NCBI GenBank assembly: GCA_017542915.1
Contig: JAFXWI010000022.1
Span: 1 to 21,037 of the forward strand
Origin: Paludibacteraceae bacterium
Lineage (GTDB): Bacteria; Bacteroidota; Bacteroidia; Bacteroidales; Paludibacteraceae
Reading direction: 5' to 3'
DNA: 21,037 bases
Part shown: positions 1-7,072 of the stretch, piece after piece
Layout of the letters: each line of letters opens with the position of its first letter
How positions within the stretch are numbered: the first letter of the stretch is position 1
Notes under the pieces: generated by a model
The model's input: only the letters and a program-made list of their open reading frames with translations
Databases searched by the model: none
What the model was told of the DNA's origin: nothing
Position numbers and translations under genes: made by a program

Positions 1-357
1 ACGCTCCGCGAACAGGGGAGTGCTATCGCGCGAGACCTGCGTGCCGCCTGCGGCATGACCGGACCGAAGATGCGCAGCCGGTTTGATGCCTATGTCAACA
101 GACTGCAGATGGGCTGTTATATCGTCACCGAAGACTTCGTCTATGCGCGTGACAAGCACGGCAAGGAGTACGGTTTCGGTTGGCAGTTACTCAATACACC
201 GGAGAACCTGTTAGGTCGCGAAGCGTGCCTGCCTTATACCGATGAGACGCACACCACCCTCCGCACACCGCAGGAATCGTACGAACGCATTCTCGTCCAT
301 CTGCGGGAAATCCTGCCGGAAGCCACCGACAAACAACTGAACAAACTGATTAAATGA
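1..357 (+). CDS. C-terminal part of a possible AlkZ-like winged-helix protein (5' truncated)
   Basis: The frame is open from base 1 to the TGA at 355-357, so only the last 118 residues are present and the true start lies upstream. Visible features are an ARDLRAACGMTG segment followed by RSRFDAYVNRLQMG, a GFGWQLLNTPENLLG stretch, and a basic C-terminal helix ending in KQLNKLIK. The pattern of a helix, an RFD...LQMG segment and a strand resembles the winged-helix part of AlkZ-related (YcaQ-like) proteins, which in characterised members excise alkylated or cross-linked bases. That assignment rests on remembered family texture and is weak, because the catalytic part is outside the window. The stop overlaps the next start in an ATGA arrangement, which suggests translational coupling within the operon. 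Confidence 0.4.
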   Translation, partial: TLREQGSAIARDLRAACGMTGPKMRSRFDAYVNRLQMGCYIVTEDFVYARDKHGKEYGFGWQLLNTPENLLGREACLPYTDETHTTLRTPQESYERILVHLREILPEATDKQLNKLIK

Positions 358-875
358 TTATGACCAAGCGAAAGATTGACATCTGCGAATATGCAGGACA
401 GATTATCAAGGCAATGCGCCCGGGAATACTGATTACCACCAAAGCGGGCGACAAAGTGAACTCCATGACTATCGGCTGGGGCACACTCGGCATCGTTTGG
501 GAGAAACCCGTTTTCATTGCATACGTGCGCACCTGCCGCTTCACGCATGAGATGTTGCAGGGCAACGGTGAGTTCACGATTAACGTGCCGGTGGGTGATT
601 TCCCGCGCAAGGCATTGGGTCTGCTTGGCAGCAAGTCCGGCAGAGACATGGATAAGATTGCCGCAGCAGGTCTGACACCGGTAGAACCGAACATCATCTC
701 CGTGCCTGGACTCAAGGAGTTTCCCTTGACGCTCGAATGCCGTGTGCTCTATCGCCAGACGCAGGAAGAGGAACTGCTTGGCGACGAAGAGAAACGCCGT
801 TTCTACAGCATAGAGAAAGGCCCACACACCGCCTTTTATGGCGAGATTGTAGATGCATATATTATAGAAGAATAA
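354..875 (+). CDS. flavin reductase family protein (FMN-binding split barrel)
   Basis: A 173-residue protein, the usual length for flavoredoxin-type flavin reductase domain proteins. These bind FMN in a split beta-barrel and transfer electrons or reduce free flavin in the cytoplasm. Family hallmarks are NSMTIGWGTLGIVWEKPVF (about residues 36-54), a YVRTCRFTHEML segment (58-68), FTINVP (74-79) and GSKSGRDMDK near residue 95, which together build the flavin and dimer surfaces. The ATG at 354 overlaps the previous stop (ATGA). An in-frame ATG at 360 is an equally plausible start. The next gene begins immediately after the TAA, so the gene is part of the operon. The physiological substrate cannot be read from the sequence; the neighbourhood suggests a redox role. 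Confidence 0.88.
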   Translation: MIMTKRKIDICEYAGQIIKAMRPGILITTKAGDKVNSMTIGWGTLGIVWEKPVFIAYVRTCRFTHEMLQGNGEFTINVPVGDFPRKALGLLGSKSGRDMDKIAAAGLTPVEPNIISVPGLKEFPLTLECRVLYRQTQEEELLGDEEKRRFYSIEKGPHTAFYGEIVDAYIIEE

Positions 876-1241
876 ATGAAAAAGTTAATTATAGCAGCCA
901 CCACGATGTTCTTTGCCGCATGTGCACCAGATTTCCCTGCATTGTCTCCGGACGAGTTTGCAGAAGCAATCCGGCAACCGGATTTGTTGCTGGTAGATGT
1001 ACGCACGCCTGAAGAATACGCCGAAGGACATATTGAAGGAGCACTGAACATCAATTTGCGTGATACTGCTTTTGCGCAACAGGCGGCAGAGCAATTGGAT
1101 AAGACAAAAACTATAGCCTTGTATTGCAAGGCAGGCAGACGCAGCCATGCCGCAGCCGGAAAACTGCACACAATGGGCTTTGACCGCATTGTTGAACTGA
1201 AAGGCGGCTATGATGCATGGAAGACTAATAATGAGAACTAA
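876..1241 (+). CDS. rhodanese-like domain lipoprotein
   Basis: A 121-residue single-domain rhodanese with an N-terminal lipoprotein signal: a basic MKK start, a hydrophobic core and a lipobox ending FFAAC with Cys16 as the lipidated residue. The mature protein is therefore expected to be membrane anchored outside the cytoplasm. The domain shows the LLVDVRTPEEYAEGHIEGA segment (38-56) and the active-site loop CKAGRR with catalytic Cys84, the residue that carries persulfide sulfur in this family, followed by the usual ELKGGYDAW end (107-115). The start directly abuts the TAA of the flavin reductase (873-875). Its sulfur acceptor is not evident. Confidence 0.93.
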   Translation: MKKLIIAATTMFFAACAPDFPALSPDEFAEAIRQPDLLLVDVRTPEEYAEGHIEGALNINLRDTAFAQQAAEQLDKTKTIALYCKAGRRSHAAAGKLHTMGFDRIVELKGGYDAWKTNNEN

Positions 1242-1248
1242 AACAATA

Positions 1249-2349
1249 ATGTCAGAAATCAATCTACAAGGCTATATGTCATCCGCTATCCGGCGGATCA
1301 TGGCAAAGGCGTACCGCAACGTACTGAGCAACCCTCGCGAGGCAAAGACCGTTTACCGGCTCCAAAAGACCTTCCTTCAATCGGAGAAACGCCGTTTGGC
1401 ATTTGCCCAAGAGAGCGGTGTGGAGGTACCGCCGTTCCTGATCTGCTCCATCTCGACGGAGTGCAACCTCTCCTGCAAAGGCTGCTATGCCCGCGCGAAC
1501 GGAATAGCTGATAATCCGGGCAAAAGTACAAGAACTACCCTCACGCCGGAGCAATGGAGAGACATCTTCACTGAAGCATCGGAATTAGGCATTAACTTCG
1601 CCCTGCTGGCAGGAGGCGAGCCCATGATGCGCAAGGATATTCTGGAGAAGGTAGCGAAAGTGGAAGACATGATCTTCCCGATTTTCACCAACGGCACGCT
1701 CATCGGTCCGTCGTATATTACTTTCCTTAAAGAGCATCTCAATCTGATTCCTGTGATCAGCATTGAAGGCGCGGAGCACGGCACAGATGTACGCCGAGGC
1801 AAAGGAATCTACAAACGCGCCATGTTATCCGTTGAAGAACTGCACAAAGAGAACCTCTTTTTCGGTGTGAGCATCACTGTTACCACGGAGAACTTCTCCC
1901 TTGTCACCTCCGATGAATACGTAGCTCATTTGCGCGAATTGGGATGCAAGATGATCATCTACGTAGAGTACGTCCCCACAGAGCCGGGAACAGAACATCT
2001 AGCTTTCGGAGACGAAGATTTAGAGCAAATGGAGGCGGTACAAGAGCACCAGAAAGAGCAGTTCAAAGATATGATTATTATCTCTTTCCCGGGCGACGAG
2101 AAGCATATGGGCGGCTGTTTGGCAGCCGGCAGAGGTTTCTTCCATATAGGCCCGGACGGTAATGCAGAGCCATGTCCTTTCTCGCCGTACAGCGACAGCA
2201 ATGTACTCACGCTTGGTGTGAAAGGGGCACTTCAATCGCCGCTATTCAAAAAACTGCGCGCTGTTCATTTGGTCGGCGGTGAACACTCAGGAGGATGCGC
2301 GCTATGGGAGCACCGCGAAGAAGTAGAACAAATGCTAAATAGTAAATAG
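1249..2349 (+). CDS. radical SAM protein with a C-terminal Cys-rich auxiliary region
   Basis: From the chosen start the protein has 366 residues. It carries the radical SAM signature CNLSCKGC (Cys72, Cys76, Cys79), which binds the 4Fe-4S cluster that cleaves S-adenosylmethionine. An LAGGEPMMR motif (GGEP, SAM amine binding) and FTNGTLI complete the core, and SIEG and ITVTTEN strands follow. The C-terminal region has further cysteines in GGCLAAGRGFF, EPCPFSPYSD and GGCALWEHR, consistent with a SPASM-like extra cluster. The open frame reaches back to 1210, but the start at 1210 lies deep in the rhodanese gene. ATGs at 1231 (11-nt overlap) and 1249 (7 nt after the stop) are both possible; 1249 begins MSEINLQ as in relatives I recall. 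The flavodoxin-like gene just downstream would be a natural electron donor if intact. The substrate is unknown. Confidence 0.9.
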   Translation: MSEINLQGYMSSAIRRIMAKAYRNVLSNPREAKTVYRLQKTFLQSEKRRLAFAQESGVEVPPFLICSISTECNLSCKGCYARANGIADNPGKSTRTTLTPEQWRDIFTEASELGINFALLAGGEPMMRKDILEKVAKVEDMIFPIFTNGTLIGPSYITFLKEHLNLIPVISIEGAEHGTDVRRGKGIYKRAMLSVEELHKENLFFGVSITVTTENFSLVTSDEYVAHLRELGCKMIIYVEYVPTEPGTEHLAFGDEDLEQMEAVQEHQKEQFKDMIIISFPGDEKHMGGCLAAGRGFFHIGPDGNAEPCPFSPYSDSNVLTLGVKGALQSPLFKKLRAVHLVGGEHSGGCALWEHREEVEQMLNSK

Positions 2350-2351
2350 TT

Positions 2352-2765
2352 ATGAAATACGCAATTCGTTATTACAGCAAGTTCGGTCACTCAGAGCAAA
2401 TGGCTCAAGCAGTGAGTGATGTATTAGGCGTCAAAGCGGAAAGTGTCGAAACACCGTTGACAGAAGAAGTAGATTTGCTTTTCATCGGAGCAGGTCTTTT
2501 CCTTGCGAAGGTGAACGGACGTGTGAAAGAATTCGCACGAACGCTGGATCCCAAGAAAGTAAAGAAAATCGTGTGCTTCGGATCGTGTGCGCTAAGTGAC
2601 TCACCTGTTCCGCAGCTCCGCAAGATATTTGAAGAATTGGGCTTCACCGTAGCAACTGAGTCTTTCACCTGTCGCGGTTCGATGGGTCCCTGACATGGAG
2701 ACCGGCCTAACGCACAAGATTTAGAAGAATTACGCCGATTTACCCGTCAATTCATCCAAAAATAA
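2352..2765 (+). pseudogene. flavodoxin-like protein interrupted by an in-frame TGA
   Basis: The frame begins with ATG two bases after the radical SAM stop and encodes a flavodoxin fold: an IRYYSKFGHSEQMAQAV phosphate-binding loop at the N-terminus, LLFIGAGLFLAKVNG in the middle, then KKIVCFGSCALSD and ESFTCRGSMGP. Translation stops at a TGA at 2691-2693 after 113 residues. The same frame stays open beyond it (HGDRPNAQDLEELRRFTRQF) to a TAA at 2763-2765, giving the 137 or so residues normal for the family. Single-domain flavodoxins of this type carry FMN and pass electrons to partner enzymes; the radical SAM neighbour is a candidate. The TGA is either a real nonsense mutation or a sequence error. 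Recoding as Trp is unlikely because TGA is a stop in neighbouring genes. A 113-residue product might still fold in part. Confidence 0.8.
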
Positions 2766-2787
2766 ATTGTACTTTGTCCTTTAACTG

Positions 2788-3218
2788 ATGTACGAACAAC
2801 TGAAATTAGATAACCAACTCTGCTTCCGCCTCTATACGGCGGCGCGGTTAATTGCCGGTGCATACGGTCCCTATTTCGAGACCTTGGGAATCACGTACCC
2901 GCAGTACTTGGTTCTGCTTGTCCTGTGGGAAAAGACCAACAGCCGGTGAACGACATCGCCAAACGTCTTCATCTGGAGACGAATACCGTCACGCCGCTCC
3001 TACAACGGATGGAACGTCAGGGATTAGTGACGCGCGTCAAGGGCGAAGTGGATACGCGGCAACGCATCGTCTGCCTGACCGACGCCGGAAAGGCAATGGA
3101 GGAACAAGCCAAAGACATCCCGAACCGATTAGGCGCCGAAGTCGCCAAGCATGTGTCCATAGAGGAACTCACCTCCCTCATCCCCTCCCTCGACAAACTG
3201 ATCGAAGGTCTGAAGTAA
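2788..3218 (+). pseudogene. OhrR/MarR-type peroxide-sensing repressor with a one-base frameshift
   Basis: ATG at 2788 opens a frame reading MYEQLKLDNQLCFRLYTAAR through YPQYLVLLVLWEK and then stops at a TGA just after TNSR. The downstream frame continues the family exactly: DQQPVNDIAKRLHLETNTV, LLQRMERQGLVTR, DTRQRIVCLTDAG, to a TAA at 3216-3218. Restoring one base in the A run at 2930-2933 (four A instead of five) rejoins the two halves into about 144 residues, the normal MarR length. Cys12 in LDNQLCF matches the peroxide-reactive N-terminal cysteine of OhrR proteins, and the wing and recognition helix are intact in the second half. In OhrR relatives the repressor senses organic hydroperoxides. 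An indel in an A homopolymer could be a sequencing error, a true inactivation, or slippage-based switching. Confidence 0.85.
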
Positions 3219-3220
3219 CC

Positions 3221-5020
3221 TCACCACTTCTTCTGGCGGAAGAGGCCGCCGAGGAGGGAGAAGAGGATGTAGAAGGGATAGAGGAGCTCAAGCAGAAGAG
3301 CCACGTACCACGGAGTGCGTGGTTCTTTATTTGAGATTTGAGATTTGACATTTGACATTTGTGATTTGACAATTGTCATTTGTGATTTGTGATTTGTGAT
3401 TTCTCTTTGGCGGATGAGAGAGTACTCTATCGGGAACTTGATGAGGAGGATCAGAGGACAGAGAAGCTGAAGGAGGTTAGCGGCTACGATGAATGCGCCG
3501 CAACGGAGGATATCCGGGTCGGTGTATTTGGGAGCTTTGCCTGCCCAACGCATTCGCTGACGGAAGAAAGCACGCCATGTGGGAGCAGGATGAACAACGG
3601 CGGTGAAGTCGGGTTCGTCGATGACGGAGATCTTATAGCCACGTTTTTTCATCGCTTCCAAGAGGAACATATCGTCACCGGAAGGAATCTCCGGATGAAG
3701 ATCGGGTTCACAGGCGAGCCACGCCTCACGGCGGACGATGAGGTTCGCACCGGAACACATAACAGCATGTCCGGCTTTCGCTGTACGCATGGTAAGTTCT
3801 TGGATAGCGGCGTACTCGGCAATCTGTAATTTTTCCAATAAAGATGGCTTGTCGAATAGGCTCTCCATGCGAAGCGGAAGGATGATTAAGTCTCCGTCTA
3901 AAAGCACCGCCTTCTGCGTGGACTTAGGAAGTACGATATCATCATCGTGGAGCCAGACGTATTCGGAAGTTGCGGCGTTGATGAGTTTGGAGAGGGCGTG
4001 CTTTTTGCCTAAGTTATCGTCATTGACACCTCTAATAGGGGTGATATGTTGCGGGGCGAAGTTCGGATAACTCTTCGCAATACAAGCTTGTTCTTCGATA
4101 GAAACAGGATAGTCGGCAGCCATGAGAGACATTGCCATACGATGGTCATTGCGGACTTCGTGAAGACGGACGGCTTCGAGACGGTCGGACTCCTTGAAAC
4201 GGAGACGGTCGGTACCGGTGGCAATTAAATCAATCGATAGTTTTTCGCACGTTAGTGCCACTGCCGGATATAAATCCGGACAGTTGAAAAAATCGATTGA
4301 GACCGCCTTCGGCTGACAGAATACAGACCGCGGCAGAGCCGCTGACAGACCCAGGCAGGGCCCGCTGACAGACCTGATTACTGCTCCACAATCCACAAAC
4401 TCCGTTTCTACGCCGAAATGCCGGGCGTAGAGGTCAGCGACGATGCGGTCGCCTTGGAGAGAATCGGGTTGGAGACCTTCGAGGAGGAGTTCGCCGCCAT
4501 GGATGGCTACGTACTCGTACCAAAAGGCAGCGGAAGACCAACAGGACTCGATGGAATCAGCCAAGCTTGGCTGATACATAGAGGCCATGCGGCGGGAGAG
4601 GGTTATATAGGGGGATTCGTTGGGAGTAACGGGGATGGGTTCGCCGTGGAGGATACGGGCAGAGGTCGTTTGGGTCGTCGGCTTACCGTCGCGCTCCATG
4701 AGACGCGGATCGCCGGTAAGAGAGATCGGTGCACCGGGATAACATTTGGCGATGTGGACTTGGAGGAAGCGGAGGGCGGTACCGCAATTCTTGAGGTTGA
4801 GCACCAAAGGTGCTTGTTTGGAGTTTGGGGCTGCGCCCTTGTTTGGGGTTTGGGCTGCGCCTTGTTTGAAGGTTTGCAGTTGTTCCAGGGCATCGTGGAG
4901 GACGAGGACGTCGTCGGGCATATCCGAAGAGACCCGCATGAGCGGATCTCCATGGATAGCCTGCAATAGAAGGATTCTATTGGCGATAGATTTAGATATC
5001 GGAAGTTTAACGTGGTCCAT
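3221..5020 (-). CDS. fusion of a compact EPSP synthase (AroA-like) with an N-terminally truncated GT2 glycosyltransferase
   Basis: One uninterrupted 599-codon frame joins two families. Residues 4-322 read as 3-phosphoshikimate 1-carboxyvinyltransferase of the shikimate pathway: PISKSIANR (7-15), NCGTALRF (78-85), LTGDPR (101-106), SSAAFWYE (162-169), FNCPDLYPAVALTC (245-258), FKESDR (275-280), NDHRMAMSL (291-299), AKSYPNF (315-321). The central segment with the S-S-Q shikimate-phosphate contact is missing, and the stretch between FKESDR and NDHRMAM is shortened. Residues 326-510 read as GT2: GKKHALSK, DXD-type LHDDD (357-361), SGDDMFLLEA (447-456), RQRMRWAGK (487-495). The nucleotide-binding N-terminal 70-80 residues of a GT2 are absent. 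Two hydrophobic segments (about 505-530 and 572-594) flank a repeat-encoded 7-residue-periodic linker (about 542-566). Activity of either half is doubtful. An assembly chimera is possible but must have kept frame. Confidence 0.78.
   Translation of the reverse strand: MDHVKLPISKSIANRILLLQAIHGDPLMRVSSDMPDDVLVLHDALEQLQTFKQGAAQTPNKGAAPNSKQAPLVLNLKNCGTALRFLQVHIAKCYPGAPISLTGDPRLMERDGKPTTQTTSARILHGEPIPVTPNESPYITLSRRMASMYQPSLADSIESCWSSAAFWYEYVAIHGGELLLEGLQPDSLQGDRIVADLYARHFGVETEFVDCGAVIRSVSGPCLGLSAALPRSVFCQPKAVSIDFFNCPDLYPAVALTCEKLSIDLIATGTDRLRFKESDRLEAVRLHEVRNDHRMAMSLMAADYPVSIEEQACIAKSYPNFAPQHITPIRGVNDDNLGKKHALSKLINAATSEYVWLHDDDIVLPKSTQKAVLLDGDLIILPLRMESLFDKPSLLEKLQIAEYAAIQELTMRTAKAGHAVMCSGANLIVRREAWLACEPDLHPEIPSGDDMFLLEAMKKRGYKISVIDEPDFTAVVHPAPTWRAFFRQRMRWAGKAPKYTDPDILRCGAFIVAANLLQLLCPLILLIKFPIEYSLIRQREITNHKSQMTIVKSQMSNVKSQISNKEPRTPWYVALLLELLYPFYILFSLLGGLFRQKKW
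3329..3403. repeat. heptamer array, ATTTGAN/ATTTGTG family, inside the AroA-GT2 frame
   Basis: About ten imperfect 7-bp units (ATTTGAG, ATTTGAC, ATTTGTG). Read in the gene's frame, three units give a 7-residue period (KSQMTIV, KSQMSNV, KSQISN) between two membrane segments. Confidence 0.92.
4313..4374. repeat. three spaced CTGACAGA copies in the AroA part
   Basis: CTGACAGA occurs at 4313, 4342 and 4365. The segment encodes about residues 216-241, which look like an insertion between conserved EPSP synthase blocks. Confidence 0.6.
4813..4861. repeat. two tandem 24-25 bp repeats in the AroA part
   Basis: Copies at 4813-4837 and 4838-4861 both run from CTTGTTTGG to GGCTGCGCC, followed by a partial third. 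They encode the Gly-Ala-Ala/Gln-Asn-rich insertion at residues 53-70. Confidence 0.85.
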
Positions 5021-5053
5021 ATCGGATCGCCCAAGATTGGTCGATAGATATCA

Positions 5054-7072
5054 TCAATTGACATCGGGCAGCGGACTGTAGTCACGGGAGTAACGGAGAT
5101 GCTGGTCGATGTAGCCTTCCGTGAAGTCAATCTTGACATCGGTGATGTTGCCTTCGGCGTCACGAACAGCCGTATAAACGGGGTTCACGAAACCTTTGTA
5201 TGGCGCAAGATTGAGTTTCTGATAGCGGGCAAGAATCTCTTTGTGGAGGTCTTGGTTGACCTTGACCGCATATTTCTCGACCATCTCTTTTGCCGCTGCG
5301 TAGTCGCCTTCGGAAGTGATGCGCTGGATCTCCGCGAGCAGTTCACCATAGAGACGGCGGAGACCCTGATAGTCGTTGATGCGGAGGTAGTGTTTGCCAT
5401 CGCGCTCGACGATTTCCACCTCTTTGTTGGTAGCGTGCTCATAGACCCAGTTGGCGATGAGTTGGCGGTTACGCATATGTGCTTCCTCGATGTCTTTGCC
5501 GGGCTCGATACGCACGAGTTGGGTCATGAGACCGTTCATCTGCTGCTGGTAATAACCGGCTTTGAAAGCTTCTTCGTTGGGCAGGAGACCGAGTTCCACC
5601 AGTTTCGGATCACCTAAGAAATAGAGACCGAAGAGGTCTGCACGAGCTTCCTCGATGGTCGAAGCGTGCTCCTTGAGGGCATCCTTGGAGACACCCGGCA
5701 GCAGTTTGCCGGAACCGTGACCGACGCACTCATGGAGATCGGTATGCAGGTCGCCGCAGAGGGCTCCGTATTTCTCATAGAGGCTGCGGATCTCATCGTC
5801 GATCATGAACTCCTCGTTGAAGCCGTTACCTTTTGCAGCCTCGTTGTAGGCGTGCATGAGGTTGTCGATCGTGACGGATTTGGAGCCGTACTCCTTGCGG
5901 ATCCAGTTGGCGTTCGGCAGGTTGATACCGATCGGCGTAGCGGGATAGCAGTCTCCGGCAAGGATAGCGGCGGTGATGACCTTTGCGGTCACACCCTTCA
6001 CCTCCTCTTTCTTGTACTTGGGGTCGGTGGTGGAGTGATCCTCAAACCACTGGGCGTTGGAGGAGATGAGTTGGGTTCGTTTGGTAGCCGCGAGGTCTTT
6101 GAAGTTGACCATGGACTCCCATGTGCCGGTGATGCCGAGCGGATCGGAATAGGTCTCTGTGAAACCGTTCACGTAGTCCACACGGCTGTCGAGGTCGCGC
6201 ACCCACGCGATACAATATTCATTAAAAGTCTTGAGGTCTCCTGTCTCGTTGAAGGAGATCATCTTCTCAAGCACCTCACGCTGTTGGTCGTTCTCGGCGT
6301 ACTTGAGTGCCTCTTTGAGCCAATACACCACATGTTCGAGTGCTTCGCCGTAGAGTCCGCCGACTTTGTAAACGCGCTCTTCTATCTCGCCTTTCTCGTT
6401 CTTGACGAGCTGGGAGTTCAGACCGATCCAGAGGGGTTCGGGTGAGTTGTCCTTATGAGCAGCGTACCACGCTTCCGCTTCGGCTTGGGTGACTCCTTCG
6501 CCGTAGTAGTTTCCGGCAGAGTTGAGCACCAGATCCACGCCGTCCTGAGCGGTTGTGCGCTTGGGCATGACAGCAGGGTCGAACATCACCGGCAGGATAG
6601 CCGAGTCATACTCGATACCGGCTTCAGCGCAAGCTGATTCGAACCACTCTTGGCTGAACTCAGGCAGGAACTTATCCTCGGAATAATGATGGTGGATACC
6701 GTTGGAGAACCAGACGCGTTTGAGATATTTCTCAAATACCGCCCAATCTTGGTCGGTACATTGTACTTTGTCCCTTTGTACATAAAGAGCCTCGCAGGCT
6801 CTTCTGATGCGGAGGTTGTAGCGTCCGTTCTGGTCAAAGAGGATGTCGCGTCCCCAGAGAGCCGCCTCACTCAGACAATAAACGAGCTGCTTCTGCTGCA
6901 GGCTCAGCGAATCGAACTCCGGCACGTCGTAGCGGAGGATTTCCAGATCATAAAACTTATCCACGTTGTAAACAAATTTTTGTTGTTTCTGACAAGCCAT
7001 AAACATGACTGTCAGAAACAGCAAAAATAGATTTGATAATTTGAAGATTTGATAATTTGAAGATTTTTTCAT
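5054..7072 (-). CDS. M49 family dipeptidyl peptidase III-like metallopeptidase lipoprotein
   Basis: A 672-residue protein with both zinc motifs of peptidase family M49: HECVGH at 447-452 and EEARAD at 474-479. Family members remove dipeptides from the N-terminus of short peptides using one zinc ion. The N-terminus is a lipoprotein signal with a lipobox ending FMAC, Cys27, so the enzyme is probably anchored in the cell envelope. The n-region (residues 3-15) is encoded by an 8-bp tandem repeat (7030-7066). Another repeat-like segment at 6755-6784 encodes about residues 97-106, YVQRDKVQC. The ATG shares one base with the TGA of the nucleoside phosphorylase (TGATG), implying translational coupling, and the AroA fusion follows 33 nt after its stop. 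Envelope peptide scavenging is an inference. Confidence 0.93.
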   Translation of the reverse strand: MKKSSNYQIFKLSNLFLLFLTVMFMACQKQQKFVYNVDKFYDLEILRYDVPEFDSLSLQQKQLVYCLSEAALWGRDILFDQNGRYNLRIRRACEALYVQRDKVQCTDQDWAVFEKYLKRVWFSNGIHHHYSEDKFLPEFSQEWFESACAEAGIEYDSAILPVMFDPAVMPKRTTAQDGVDLVLNSAGNYYGEGVTQAEAEAWYAAHKDNSPEPLWIGLNSQLVKNEKGEIEERVYKVGGLYGEALEHVVYWLKEALKYAENDQQREVLEKMISFNETGDLKTFNEYCIAWVRDLDSRVDYVNGFTETYSDPLGITGTWESMVNFKDLAATKRTQLISSNAQWFEDHSTTDPKYKKEEVKGVTAKVITAAILAGDCYPATPIGINLPNANWIRKEYGSKSVTIDNLMHAYNEAAKGNGFNEEFMIDDEIRSLYEKYGALCGDLHTDLHECVGHGSGKLLPGVSKDALKEHASTIEEARADLFGLYFLGDPKLVELGLLPNEEAFKAGYYQQQMNGLMTQLVRIEPGKDIEEAHMRNRQLIANWVYEHATNKEVEIVERDGKHYLRINDYQGLRRLYGELLAEIQRITSEGDYAAAKEMVEKYAVKVNQDLHKEILARYQKLNLAPYKGFVNPVYTAVRDAEGNITDVKIDFTEGYIDQHLRYSRDYSPLPDVN
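6755..6784. repeat. TACATTG-family repeat segment inside the M49 peptidase gene
   Basis: The segment has TACATTGTAC, CTTTGTCC and CTTTGTACAT words, closely resembling the intergenic array at 8391-8427. It encodes the YVQRDKVQC stretch of the peptidase. Confidence 0.65.
7030..7066. repeat. 8-bp tandem array over the M49 start
   Basis: Units ATTTGATA and ATTTGAAG alternate twice. The array runs to within four bases of the ATG and encodes the polar front of the signal peptide. Confidence 0.9.

Noticed and set aside
2691..2693. TGA in the flavodoxin gene as selenocysteine or Trp recoding
   Set aside because: TGA ends several intact neighbouring genes (1-357, 3221, 7072, 15987, 18725), the family has no Cys at this site that I recall, and no convincing hairpin follows the codon.
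3216..3223. Missing terminator between the convergent regulator and AroA-GT2 genes as a sign of misassembly
   Set aside because: A 2-nt convergent gap is unusual but occurs in compact genomes, and both gene ends read sensibly up to their stops.
5666..6445. 259-codon plus-strand frame opposite the M49 peptidase gene
   Set aside because: It is a shadow of a well-supported gene on the other strand, with no family resemblance.
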